The notes beneath the pieces are model-generated. The model saw nothing but the letters and a program-made list of their open reading frames with translations, did not search any database and had not been told where the DNA came from. From Bacteroidales bacterium (GTDB lineage: Bacteria > Bacteroidota > Bacteroidia > Bacteroidales > VadinHA17), in assembly GCA_022865305.1 (NCBI GenBank), contig JALHSP010000154.1, positions 1-33,689 on the forward strand: a stretch of 33,689 bases of DNA. Reading direction: 5' to 3'. Shown one piece after another: positions 7,081-15,814 of the stretch; position 1 is the stretch's first letter; each line of letters opens with the position of its first letter. The translations under genes were made by a program, and so were the position numbers.

Positions 7081-9234
7081 TTAAACCTTTTTTATTGCGT
7101 TCAGCACTCTGGCCGGTGTCATAGGCACCCTGTATAATCTGGCACCTGTTGCATCATAAATTGCGTTGGCAACAACAGCTCCAATGGCTATTATAGCAGG
7201 TTCACCACCACCTTTTGGAGGTTTATCCTTCCGGTCGAGAATTACACAATCGATCTTTGGTAGCCACGAGAAACGGGGTATTTCATAAGTATCGTAACCT
7301 CGTGTCAGAATATTGCCCCCCTCAAAAAATACCTCCTCCGTGAAAGTATATCCAAGTCCCATTGTTATACATCCTTCCATCTGGATCAAGGCACCCTCAG
7401 GGTTCACACACAATCCCATATCCTGTGCACAGGCAATTCTTACAACCTGTACTTTACCGGTATTTTTGTCAACCTTCACTTCAGCCATTTCGGCTACCCA
7501 TGTTCCTGCATCCGTTCCACAAGCTATTCCGATACCTCGGCCGCTCGGAGCTTTTCCCGCAACATATCCGAATTTATCAGCGACAGCTTTCAGGCAATCA
7601 ATCATCTTTTCATCCTTCAGGTTTTTAAGTCTGAATTCAAGCGGATCTATCCCTGCTTTCGATGCCATGATGTCGATCTGTGATTCTCTGGCGAAAGTAT
7701 TTGTATTATTGTTGGGCGCGCGCCATGGTCCGGTACTGAATGGGTGAACAGGCGGAGCATTCTTGCCGCGGCTGTAACTGGTTGTTTTTGCATTCGGAAC
7801 ATCATAGATAGTATCCGCGCCCCTTGTACCAGCATACCAGACATGGTAATCCCACATGGTTATGAGACCTGACTTATCAATCCCCGAGTTTACCTTCACT
7901 ACTCCAGCTGAATGGAAAGTATCATAGAAAAACTCCTCATCGCGTGTCCAGACAACCATGACAGGTTTCCCGGTGAGTTTTGCAAGCCTTGCTGCTTCAA
8001 CACCCTGCTGATATGCAGCTTTACCTCCAAAACCACCTCCTACAAAAGGTGTTATTACTCTTACCTTTTCGCGGGGAAATCCAAGCTCCCTGACAATACC
8101 GTCCTGAAGACCAAAGGGCGACTGTGTCGCGGCCCATACAGTCATCTTATCACCCACAAGCTGGGCCAGAGCGGTATGAGTTTCAATCGCAGCATGTGCC
8201 AGGTAAACATCATGATACTCTGATTCAAATATTTTATCTGAGATCTTATACCCTGTTTCTATATCACCGGTAGTTCTTGCAACATTGGCTGCAGAATCCG
8301 CACTCAGCATCCAGTCAAAGAGTGTTTTGTCATTTACCTTCATCTCATTGAATGAATACTCAGCCTTGATTTTAACAATCGCTTCATCAACCTTATCACG
8401 GTTTTCACTTATCACTGCAATAAAATCGCCATCACGCACTACCTTTACTCCTTCGATCTTTTCTGCCGGTGAAACATCCACCGATGTAAGTTTTGCACCA
8501 TGCGACGGGGGTCTCAGTATTCTTGCAAATACCATTCCCGGTAATTTAAGATCGCCGGCATATTTGGCTTTACCGGTAACCTTCTCATAAGAGTCAACCC
8601 GGTTATATGGTTTCCCTACATAAGTGAATTTTGTATATTCTTCCACTGAAGGTTTTACATCAAGGTATTTCTCAAGTTTCTGACCTTTTGCAAGCTCACC
8701 GTATGTTACTTTATTCTTTGCATTTTTTGAATCGACGACTGTCCCGTCCCTGACATCGAGTTGTGAGGCAGGAACACCCAGCCTTGCTGATGCCAGATCC
8801 AGAAGAACAGCTCTGGCTTCGGCAGCTGCAGCCCTCATGTTAGGACCAAAAGTCTGGGTAGTTTGTGATCCCCAGGTACCGGCGTCATAAGGACAAAGAT
8901 CAGTATCACCCATTACCATTTTAACTTTTTCAAACGGCACATTAAGCTCATCCGCCATCATCTGTGCAAGAGATGTGATTACGCCCTGTCCCATCTCAAT
9001 CTTACCTGTGAAACATTTCACAGTTCCGTCTGCTGCAATCTGAAGAAAAGCATTATAGTCTTTTGTAAGAGATCTTCTCTCCTGCAGAGGTATTGCCAGC
9101 AGATCAAGTGTGCTCCATGGCTGGAAAAAGATAAATATTCCACCACCAAGAAGCTTGACAAAGCTTCTTCTTTTCATTCCGGAATTTTCCCCGGTTTCGG
9201 GTGATTCTTTCTTTTTTAATTCTGTCTTTTTCAT
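7081..9234 (-). CDS. Molybdopterin-binding subunit of a xanthine dehydrogenase/isoquinoline oxidoreductase-family enzyme, Tat-exported
   Basis: This 717-residue subunit binds the molybdenum-pterin cofactor and would hydroxylate or oxidise an aldehyde or N-heterocycle. A twin-arginine signal, RRSFVKLLGGG (residues 22-32), indicates export of the folded protein; the Met at residue 20 is a possible alternative start. The body has the isoquinoline 1-oxidoreductase beta-like order. A cofactor-binding stretch (GKIEMGQGVITSLAQMMADE) precedes the alpha/beta hammerhead (KVTGKAKYAGDLKLPGMVFA). The core follows, with GGGFGGK (399-405) and WRAPNNNTNTFA, and the catalytic Glu678 in GGGEPA. The adjacent [2Fe-2S] subunit starts 2 nt upstream and two maturation genes lead the operon. 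No FAD subunit is present, which fits the two-subunit type that passes electrons to cytochromes or other carriers. The substrate cannot be read from sequence. Confidence 0.9.
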   Translation of the reverse strand: MKKTELKKKESPETGENSGMKRRSFVKLLGGGIFIFFQPWSTLDLLAIPLQERRSLTKDYNAFLQIAADGTVKCFTGKIEMGQGVITSLAQMMADELNVPFEKVKMVMGDTDLCPYDAGTWGSQTTQTFGPNMRAAAAEARAVLLDLASARLGVPASQLDVRDGTVVDSKNAKNKVTYGELAKGQKLEKYLDVKPSVEEYTKFTYVGKPYNRVDSYEKVTGKAKYAGDLKLPGMVFARILRPPSHGAKLTSVDVSPAEKIEGVKVVRDGDFIAVISENRDKVDEAIVKIKAEYSFNEMKVNDKTLFDWMLSADSAANVARTTGDIETGYKISDKIFESEYHDVYLAHAAIETHTALAQLVGDKMTVWAATQSPFGLQDGIVRELGFPREKVRVITPFVGGGFGGKAAYQQGVEAARLAKLTGKPVMVVWTRDEEFFYDTFHSAGVVKVNSGIDKSGLITMWDYHVWYAGTRGADTIYDVPNAKTTSYSRGKNAPPVHPFSTGPWRAPNNNTNTFARESQIDIMASKAGIDPLEFRLKNLKDEKMIDCLKAVADKFGYVAGKAPSGRGIGIACGTDAGTWVAEMAEVKVDKNTGKVQVVRIACAQDMGLCVNPEGALIQMEGCITMGLGYTFTEEVFFEGGNILTRGYDTYEIPRFSWLPKIDCVILDRKDKPPKGGGEPAIIAIGAVVANAIYDATGARLYRVPMTPARVLNAIKKV

Positions 9235-9236
9235 GA

Positions 9237-9713
9237 TTACTTCCCTCCTTTCATTACTTTGGATGCAGCTGTGACGGCATCAATAATTCGCATATGTGCT
9301 CCGCACCGGCACAGGTTTTCTTCCAGCCCGCTAATTATTTCCTGGCGTGAGGGCGACGGATTCTTCATCAGTAAACCTGTCGCGGTCATTATCATACCCG
9401 GGGTGCAATAGCCGCATTGCAGAGCCTCATGATCAATAAAAGCCTGCTGGAGAGGATGAAGCTTACCATTCTTTGCCAGTCCTTCGATGGTAACAACTGT
9501 TTTACCGGCTACATCTCCAACCGGTAACATGCATGACCGGACCGGTTCTTTGTCGATAAGAACCGTACAGGCACCGCAGAACCCTGTTCCGCACCCGTAC
9601 TTGGTCCCGGTAAGATTGAAATGGTTGCGCAGTACCCAAAGCAGCGTCTGATTTGGATCTGTCACCAATTCGGTCTTTTTACCGTTTAAATTGAAACTAA
9701 TTCTCTCTTCCAT
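9237..9713 (-). CDS. [2Fe-2S] subunit of the molybdenum hydroxylase
   Basis: The 158-residue protein carries electrons from the Mo centre through two [2Fe-2S] clusters. The plant-ferredoxin-like N-terminal cluster ligands are Cys41, Cys46, Cys49 and Cys61 (GCGTGFCGACTV...RSC). The helical C-terminal cluster ligands are Cys100, Cys103, Cys135 and Cys137 (QCGYCTPGM...ENLCRCG). All eight are present and the length is normal for the CoxS/IorA-type small subunit. It has no signal peptide, so if the enzyme is exported it must travel with the twin-arginine signal of its partner, whose start is 2 nt downstream. The close packing with MocA-like (1 nt upstream) and the Moco subunit indicates one transcript. 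Confidence 0.93.
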   Translation of the reverse strand: MEERISFNLNGKKTELVTDPNQTLLWVLRNHFNLTGTKYGCGTGFCGACTVLIDKEPVRSCMLPVGDVAGKTVVTIEGLAKNGKLHPLQQAFIDHEALQCGYCTPGMIMTATGLLMKNPSPSRQEIISGLEENLCRCGAHMRIIDAVTAASKVMKGGK

Positions 9714-9714
9714 A

Positions 9715-10308
9715 TTAATCTATTTGTTTTAGTTCATTTATATAATCTTCTTGTGTATCAATGTCTTTCAATGTTGCGGGATTCTTTGTTTCTACCTCAA
9801 AAACATCATCAGGAAATTTACGAAAAAGAGATCTCAATCCTTCATCGGGATCAAGTTTTTCTATCTCTTCCCTGTATTTTCTGTCAACAAGGAGAGGGTG
9901 CCCATGCTTGTTTTTATATACAGGCATTATGATCCCTTTCCCTGATTTCCTGTAAGCATCTATAACTTCGTCAATAACAACTGGTCCTATCCCTGGCTGG
10001 TCGCCCAGGATAACCAGGGCAGCTCCGAACTTCTCAGGTAATGACCTGAATCCGCATATTACGGAAGAGAGCATTCCCTGCCTGTAATATTCATTATAAC
10101 AATGTATTACAGGTAGTTGTCCGGTTACCTTCAATATCTTTTCTTTATCCGAACCAAGTACCACAACTGTTTTATCTGTTTTTGAATCCCTCACATTTTC
10201 TATAACCGTTTCAATTATAGTTTTTCCATGAAATGGCAGCAGCATCTTGGGGACTTTCATCCTCTTCGATTCTCCAGCAGCAAGTATAATAGCCCAGATG
10301 TCTGACAT
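9715..10308 (-). CDS. mocA: MocA-like molybdenum cofactor nucleotidyltransferase
   Basis: A 197-residue nucleotidyltransferase with the signature LAAGESKRM (9-17), followed by PKMLLPFHGKTIIETV. ALVILGDQPGIGP carries the metal-binding Asp, and KNKHGHPLLVDRKY matches the typical GHPxxF/L segment. Proteins of this family attach CMP (MocA) or a related nucleotide to molybdopterin, making the dinucleotide cofactor used by xanthine dehydrogenase-family enzymes. Its position between an XdhC-type factor and the enzyme subunits supports this role. MobA, which attaches GMP for DMSO-reductase-type enzymes, is less likely given the context. It begins 52 nt after the XdhC-like stop, and the gap holds a GC-rich palindromic repeat. 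Confidence 0.82.
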   Translation of the reverse strand: MSDIWAIILAAGESKRMKVPKMLLPFHGKTIIETVIENVRDSKTDKTVVVLGSDKEKILKVTGQLPVIHCYNEYYRQGMLSSVICGFRSLPEKFGAALVILGDQPGIGPVVIDEVIDAYRKSGKGIIMPVYKNKHGHPLLVDRKYREEIEKLDPDEGLRSLFRKFPDDVFEVETKNPATLKDIDTQEDYINELKQID

Positions 10309-10320
10309 AAATACTATTTT

Positions 10321-10349
10321 TAACCCACCCCCACCCCTCCCAGGAGGGG
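10321..10349. repeat. GC-rich palindromic intergenic repeat, copy 2
   Basis: The core CCCCTCC (10334-10340), CA, GGAGGGG (10343-10349) matches copy 1 (7009-7024) except for the two central bases, and the left flank AACCCACCCC resembles AACTCACCCC of copies 1 and 3. It lies inside the molybdenum hydroxylase operon. Confidence 0.65.
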
Positions 10350-10360
10350 ATCATTCCTTT

Positions 10361-11425
10361 TTATTTCCTGCTGTTCCTGACGAGGACCATCTGAGCTGCA
10401 ATGCTCACCGCGATTTCCTCAACTGTTTTCGACCCGATATCAAGGCCGATTGGTGCATAGATCTTCTTCCACTGTTCTTCAGTGGCCCACGTATTCCTGA
10501 TGAATTCATCATGCATCTTTGCAACCTTTCCCTTACTGCCGATCATACCTGCATAGGCTGCATGTGAACCGATACAAGGCTTTAACGCTTTGGCATCATC
10601 GTTATGCCCCCGGGTTACAATAACAACATAGGTTTCAGGAGTTTTTTCCAACTCTTCCATTGCTTCACCGATGTCTTTAACTATTAAATGATCAGCATCG
10701 GGTAAATTACCTGGATTGGCATATTCCTGACGGTCATCAATTACAGTGACTTCAAAATTGAGCATCCTGCCAAGATGCGAAAGAGCTTTTCCTATATGAC
10801 CCGCCCCGGCTATTACAAGATGAGGGAGCGGGAAGACCGGCTCGAGAAAAATTAAAGGATAAGGTCCCTCATCTGGCGGGGATAGTTCTATCTGCCTGAA
10901 ATCATCTGGTTTACCTTTTGCAAGAATGCTCAGCACTTCCGGTACGATCTTGTCACTGAAACTGACAGGCAGATCAGGTTTTTTGTTCTCCTCCATCCAG
11001 TAACGGTTTATGAGAACCTTATTCTCTTTTAATACTGACACGAGTGTAATAAGTACACCCGGAATCCTGTCTTTGAGTGATTGTTCAATCTCTTTAAAGA
11101 CAGATAAATGGATAAAAGGATCAGCATCTACCAGGACAAAGATCTCACCTCCGCAGATAGCCTCTTCTTTCTGGGAAATATCTTTGTCAAGCAAGAAACG
11201 AAGATGACCGGACTCTTTAGACAATAAGCTTTTTTTTGCAAATTCCTGCACCTTCCCTTCGAGCATTCCTCCTCCGACCGTACCTGAGATCAGCCCATCC
11301 CGGCTAAACAGGGCTGAACTGCCCGGTTTTTGAGGTGTTGATCCAAAACTTCCAGTGACAGTGGCAAGCACCAGATTTGAACTTCCCGGTTGCATTTCCA
11401 ATATCCGCAGGTAAATATTCTTCAT
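10361..11425 (-). CDS. xdhC: XdhC/CoxI-family molybdenum hydroxylase maturation factor
   Basis: The 354-residue protein matches the XdhC family, which binds the molybdenum cofactor, supports its sulfuration and delivers it to xanthine dehydrogenase-type enzymes. The N-terminal domain contains LVLATVTGSFGSTPQKPGS and ISGTVGGGMLEG, and the middle has EEAICGGEIFVLVD with a Cys typical of the family. The C-terminal Rossmann domain starts at PHLVIAGAGHIGKALSHLG and continues with TYVVIVTRGHNDDAKAL and AGMIGSKGKVAKM. It is the first gene of the minus-strand operon leading into mocA and the enzyme subunits, so maturation proteins would be made first. The 166-bp gap to the divergent amidase gene should hold promoters for both, but I see no clear consensus box. 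Confidence 0.88.
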   Translation of the reverse strand: MKNIYLRILEMQPGSSNLVLATVTGSFGSTPQKPGSSALFSRDGLISGTVGGGMLEGKVQEFAKKSLLSKESGHLRFLLDKDISQKEEAICGGEIFVLVDADPFIHLSVFKEIEQSLKDRIPGVLITLVSVLKENKVLINRYWMEENKKPDLPVSFSDKIVPEVLSILAKGKPDDFRQIELSPPDEGPYPLIFLEPVFPLPHLVIAGAGHIGKALSHLGRMLNFEVTVIDDRQEYANPGNLPDADHLIVKDIGEAMEELEKTPETYVVIVTRGHNDDAKALKPCIGSHAAYAGMIGSKGKVAKMHDEFIRNTWATEEQWKKIYAPIGLDIGSKTVEEIAVSIAAQMVLVRNSRK

Positions 11426-11591
11426 GATCCTGTAAACCCCTGTTTTTGTTATGACTAAATATATATATTGAGAGAATCAGAACAAAATACAATACCACTG
11501 CCTTGTATTAAAACAAATATATCAAAATTGACGGATAAATAATAAATTTACACTGACAGGAAGAATAAACTTTTAAGAAAATTTAACTATT

Positions 11592-13187
11592 ATGAAAAAC
11601 CGCTGCTTAGAATATCTGATGTTTCTTATTACCATTATTTTAATTTTCACCGGATGTCAGACACCTTCAAACAAAACAAAGCCAGGTGAGGCTGATAACA
11701 GTTGGCTTGAAGAGTTGACAATTGTCCAGTTACAGCAAGGTTACAAAGATGGGAAATTTACAATCACAGATGTTGTTTCTGCATATATCGACAGGATTAT
11801 TGAAATAGATAAGAACGGACCTGGTTTGAATTCTATTATTGAAATAAATCCGGATGCCCTGCAAATTGCTGAAGAGCTCGACAGGGAGCTGGCTTCGGGT
11901 AAAAAAAGAGGTCCGATGCACGGCATTCCGGTAGTACTAAAAGATAATATTGACACTCATGACAAGATGCCAAATACTGCAGGTGCGACTGCTCTGCGGT
12001 ACTCTTTTCCAAAGAATGACAGCTGGGTCGCAAAAAAACTCAGGGAAGCCGGCGCTGTAATCATAGCTAAATCAAACCTTAGCGAGTGGGCGAACTTTCG
12101 CTCTATGAACTCATCAAGCGGATGGAGTGGTGTTGGAGGACAAACAAAAAATCCTTATGTACTTGATCGTAATCCTTGCGGTTCCAGCTCCGGTTCGGGC
12201 GTAGCTGTTTCAGCCAACCTGTGTATGGTAGCTATCGGAACAGAAACAGATGGTTCTATAGTCTGTCCTTCAAATAATAACGGGATAGTAGGCATAAAGC
12301 CGACAGTCGGGCTTATCAGCAGGACGGGCATAATTCCGATCTCATACACGCAGGACACGCCTGGTCCTATGGCACGCACGGTAGAAGATGCAGCGATTTG
12401 TCTGGGGGTTCTTACCGGAATTGATTTGGAAGATGCAAAGACTCAGAGCTCTGAAGGAAAATCCTTTACCGATTATTCCGGATTCCTTAAAACAGATGGT
12501 CTTAAAGGTAAACGCATCGGAGTGCTTAAGAACTCAGGTGGTTTTTCCGACAGGGTAGATTCTCTGATGAGGAGGGCGATTGCAGATATGACAGCACAGG
12601 GTGCTGAAATGATTGAGGTTGAAGCTCCTTCCAGACGAGAATATAGTAGTCCCTCATACCAGGTATTACTATATGAATTCAAAGATGGACTAAATAAATA
12701 TTTTACAAGACTCGGAGACAAAGCACCGGTAAAAAACCTGGGAGAGTTAATCGAATTCAATAAAAAAGATACCGTTGAACTTAAGTATTTTGATCAGAAA
12801 ATACTTATCCAGGCAGAACAGAAAGGTGACCTTAATTCAAAGGAGTATGTTGAAGCATTGAATAAAATACTGAAGATTACCAGGGAGGAAGGCATTGATA
12901 AATTGGTGAATACCAACAATCTGGATGCTTTGATTGCCCCGACTGGATCACCTGCATGGAAAACCGACCTGATCCTTGGCGATCATTTTGTCGGAGGAAG
13001 CTCATCGCTCGCCGCAATAGCAGGATACCCGGCAATAACAGTCCCCCTGGGATTCATCAGCGGATTACCTGTCGGGATCACATTTTTCGGCAGAGCCTGG
13101 AGTGAACCGGTTCTTATAGAAATTGCTTACAGCTACGAGCAGGCAACATGGCACAGGAAAGCACCACGCTATCTTGCAACAGACTGA
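11592..13187 (+). CDS. Amidase-signature family hydrolase, lipoprotein
   Basis: The 531-residue enzyme hydrolyses an amide bond using a Ser-cisSer-Lys triad. All three residues can be placed: Lys117 in PVVLKDNIDT, Ser175 in NSSSGWSG (24 residues before the nucleophile, the standard spacing), and Ser199 in NPCGSSSGSG. A lipoprotein signal (hydrophobic residues 9-20, lipobox FTGC) indicates membrane anchoring outside the cytoplasm, unlike GatA, which is cytoplasmic and sits with gatB/gatC. The C-terminal part (DALIAPTGSPAW, AIAGYPAITVPLGF) is typical of secreted amidases. The substrate is unknown: peptide amide, aryl or fatty acyl amide are all possible. It diverges from the molybdenum hydroxylase operon and ends at a paired hairpin. 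Confidence 0.9.
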   Translation: MKNRCLEYLMFLITIILIFTGCQTPSNKTKPGEADNSWLEELTIVQLQQGYKDGKFTITDVVSAYIDRIIEIDKNGPGLNSIIEINPDALQIAEELDRELASGKKRGPMHGIPVVLKDNIDTHDKMPNTAGATALRYSFPKNDSWVAKKLREAGAVIIAKSNLSEWANFRSMNSSSGWSGVGGQTKNPYVLDRNPCGSSSGSGVAVSANLCMVAIGTETDGSIVCPSNNNGIVGIKPTVGLISRTGIIPISYTQDTPGPMARTVEDAAICLGVLTGIDLEDAKTQSSEGKSFTDYSGFLKTDGLKGKRIGVLKNSGGFSDRVDSLMRRAIADMTAQGAEMIEVEAPSRREYSSPSYQVLLYEFKDGLNKYFTRLGDKAPVKNLGELIEFNKKDTVELKYFDQKILIQAEQKGDLNSKEYVEALNKILKITREEGIDKLVNTNNLDALIAPTGSPAWKTDLILGDHFVGGSSSLAAIAGYPAITVPLGFISGLPVGITFFGRAWSEPVLIEIAYSYEQATWHRKAPRYLATD

Positions 13188-13196
13188 TTGAGGTGT

Positions 13197-13260
13197 CCCT
13201 GACGTTTACAGTCAGGGCTAGGGTGATTAATAGGACTTATGAAACACCCTTATTATTTTT
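13197..13260 (+). terminator. Two stacked hairpins ending the amidase transcript
   Basis: CCCTGAC (13197-13203) pairs with GTCAGGG (13211-13217). AGGGTG (13220-13225) pairs with CACCCT (13245-13250), followed by a T-rich run to 13260. The second hairpin can serve the plus strand and overlaps the tail of the convergent tatA. Confidence 0.65.
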
Positions 13261-13441
13261 TGGCTTCGTTTTTATCCTCAGCGCTCATTTTATCGGGTTC
13301 ATCTTCGACCTTGGAGGCTTTTCTGAATTCCTTCATTCCCTGACCAAGTCCTTTCATCAGTTCAGGAATTTTACGGCCACCAAAAAGAAGGACCACAACA
13401 AGCAAAATAAGTATTATCTCTGTAAGCCCGAAATTTCCCAT
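13253..13441 (-). CDS. tatA: TatA/TatE-family twin-arginine translocase subunit
   Basis: This 62-residue protein has the whole TatA layout. There is a short N-terminus, one membrane helix (about 6-21, [16 protein letters not shown]), then the hinge and amphipathic helix [20 protein letters not shown], and a charged, disordered tail. TatA multimers form the conduit through which TatBC-bound folded proteins cross the inner membrane. It is alone here; tatC is not in the window. Two likely Tat substrates are nearby: the Mo-enzyme subunit at 7081-9234 and the oxidoreductase at 15815-17119. Several longer frames on the opposite strand overlap it but show no protein-like features. Confidence 0.93.
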   Translation of the reverse strand: MGNFGLTEIILILLVVVLLFGGRKIPELMKGLGQGMKEFRKASKVEDEPDKMSAEDKNEAKK

Positions 13442-13633
13442 CTTTTCAAATATTAAATATTCTATAAAAGTACTAATTTAATATCAAATCAAAATATATA
13501 TGTGAACAGGAAAAGGTATTGAACAACATACTATACCGGATTGATTCTACAAACTCTGTTCGAAAAAGATCTGAAAAATATTTATAAATAATAAGTTTAA
13601 CAGCTATCTTGCTACCCAGATCAAATCTCACTG

Positions 13634-15805
13634 ATGCAAAAACTTTTTCTCTTACTCTTCTCCCTCAGTATCTTATGCGGGACAACTGATCTATATGCTC
13701 AGCAGAAGGGAATTAACCGTGATAAATACCGGATAAGCATCAGACAGACCAGTGAAAAAATAAATATTGATGGCATTCTTGATGAGGAATCCTGGATGAC
13801 TGCTGAGCGCACAGGAAAATTCCAGCGTGTGACTCCCACCGACACAGGTTATGCCGTTGCACAAACTGAAGTCATGCTCACGTATGACGAATTAAATCTT
13901 TATGCCGGAGTTATATGTTATGATCCCACACCCGGGAAAAGACCTGTCGAATCATTGCGCAGGGACTACAACTTTATGAAGAACGATAACTTCATGCTCT
14001 TTCTGGATACCTATAATGATCAAACTAATGGATTTGCTTTCGGTATCTCGGCAGCAGGTGCACAAACAGAAGGCCTGCAGTACGATGGCACAAAAGTTCT
14101 TTACAGCTGGGATATCAAGTGGCGATCAGCTGTCAGGAGCTTTGATGACCGATGGGTGATTGAGCTCAGCATTCCTTTCCGCAGCATCCGTTACTCTGAA
14201 GGAGATGATGAGTGGGGCATCAATTTTGGCCGTCTTGATCTGAAAAACAATGAAAAATCCGCCTGGGCACCCGTGCCACGTCAATTCCCTCATTGTTCGC
14301 TTCCCTATACAGGAACTTTAGTCTGGGATAAACCTATGGGTAAAGCCGGGCTGCGCTTTTCCCTTATCCCTTATGTTACCGGAAAAGCTACCAGGGATAA
14401 TGAGGCCGGTGAAAATACCACATGGAATGGAAATGCAGGTATTGATGCCAAGATGATATTATCAACATCTATGAACCTTGATCTTACAGTAAATCCCGAT
14501 TATTCACAGGTTGAAGTAGACAGGCAGCAGACCAATCTTGACCGTTTTGAACTTTTCTTCCCTGAGAAGAGACAATTTTATCTTGAAAACAGTGACCTTT
14601 TCGCAAATCTGGGAAGTGAGACTGTCAGACCCTTCTTCTCAAGACGAATCGGCCTCAATAATCCTGTAAGAGCAGGTGCACGTCTGAGTGGAAACCTGGG
14701 AAATAACTGGAGAATCAGTCTGATGGACATTCAAACCGGTGAGAAAGAAGACATACGTGCATCGAATTACCTGGTTGCAGCCTTGCAACGTTCGGTTTTC
14801 AGCCGGTCAAATATATCAGCTTTCTTTATCAACAAACAGGTAATGGATGTAAAGGATGACACTTCTTTTACAGGTAACAGGTTTAATCGTGTTGCCGGGG
14901 TGGAGTATAACCTTGCCAGTCGTGACAATCGCTGGACAGGAAAGGCATTTTATCATCAGAGCTTTCAAAACAGTGCAACAATTAAAGATGCAGCAATAGC
15001 AGCAAACCTTACATTTTCCTCCCAATATCTTACTGCCACTCTTAACCAGTCAATCGTGGGTACCGGATATGTTGCCGAAACCGGATATATAAGAAGAAGA
15101 GGCTATTACGAAATAAATCCGATCTTCCAGTACAAGTTTTTCCCTAACTCGAACATTATCATCAATCACGGACCCGGGGTAAAAACAGATATGTTTTTTG
15201 ATACTTCCTTATCTCTCACAGACAGGGAAACACAGCTTTTATACAGTGTAGAGTGGATTAATAAGAGTACCACCTCAGTTGATGTCAAAGAGACCTATAT
15301 CAAACTACAGGCTCCATACGATCCCACTAATACGGGAGGGATCCTGCTTAACGCCAATGAAGATTTCAATTGGAAAGAGATCGGTGCATCGTTTGCTTCA
15401 GATCCCCGGAAGCTGTTCAATGTTTCCCTAACCAGCAGGTACGGAGGTTATTATAACGGTTCAAGGTTAACTCTTAACGGAGAATTAAACTATCGGATTC
15501 AGCCATATGGAAGCCTTGCTCTGGTCACCACCTATAATAATATATCATTACCTTCACCCTGCAACAGTGCTGAGCTGCTGCTCATCGGTCCAAGGCTGGA
15601 TTTTACATTTACTGATAAGCTTTTCTTTACCAGTTTCATTCAGTATAACAACCAGATTGATAATCTGAACCTGAACCTTCGTTTTCAGTGGCGTTTTGCA
15701 CCGGTTTCCGATCTGTTCATCGTATATACCGAGAATTCATTTCCGGCTGATTACACAATTAAAAACCGCGGTCTGGTTATAAAACTTTCCTACTGGTTCA
15801 ATTAA
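13634..15805 (+). CDS. DUF5916-family outer-membrane protein with CBM9-like N-terminal domain
   Basis: The 723-residue protein has a signal peptide (MQKLFLLLFSLSILCG...YAQQ). A domain at about 25-215 resembles carbohydrate-binding family 9 beta-sandwiches (INIDGILDEESWMTAERTGKF, LTYDELNLYAGVICYD). The long C-terminal part has alternating beta strands and ends with an aromatic residue and Asn (LVIKLSYWFN), as expected for an outer-membrane beta-barrel. The motif NPDYSQVEVDRQQTNLDRFELFFPEKRQFYLEN is diagnostic for the DUF5916 family of Bacteroidota. Function is not established; the CBM9-like domain suggests binding of a glycan or other cell-surface ligand. It is monocistronic and ends 9 nt from the stop codon of the convergent Gfo/Idh/MocA gene. 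Confidence 0.85.
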   Translation: MQKLFLLLFSLSILCGTTDLYAQQKGINRDKYRISIRQTSEKINIDGILDEESWMTAERTGKFQRVTPTDTGYAVAQTEVMLTYDELNLYAGVICYDPTPGKRPVESLRRDYNFMKNDNFMLFLDTYNDQTNGFAFGISAAGAQTEGLQYDGTKVLYSWDIKWRSAVRSFDDRWVIELSIPFRSIRYSEGDDEWGINFGRLDLKNNEKSAWAPVPRQFPHCSLPYTGTLVWDKPMGKAGLRFSLIPYVTGKATRDNEAGENTTWNGNAGIDAKMILSTSMNLDLTVNPDYSQVEVDRQQTNLDRFELFFPEKRQFYLENSDLFANLGSETVRPFFSRRIGLNNPVRAGARLSGNLGNNWRISLMDIQTGEKEDIRASNYLVAALQRSVFSRSNISAFFINKQVMDVKDDTSFTGNRFNRVAGVEYNLASRDNRWTGKAFYHQSFQNSATIKDAAIAANLTFSSQYLTATLNQSIVGTGYVAETGYIRRRGYYEINPIFQYKFFPNSNIIINHGPGVKTDMFFDTSLSLTDRETQLLYSVEWINKSTTSVDVKETYIKLQAPYDPTNTGGILLNANEDFNWKEIGASFASDPRKLFNVSLTSRYGGYYNGSRLTLNGELNYRIQPYGSLALVTTYNNISLPSPCNSAELLLIGPRLDFTFTDKLFFTSFIQYNNQIDNLNLNLRFQWRFAPVSDLFIVYTENSFPADYTIKNRGLVIKLSYWFN

Positions 15806-15814
15806 AAAAGGGTG

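Noticed and set aside
13148-13456. A 102-codon plus-strand frame across the amidase end and tatA
   Set aside because: It covers an intergenic terminator and the opposite strand of a clear TatA; its translation is low-complexity and Phe/His/Lys-rich.
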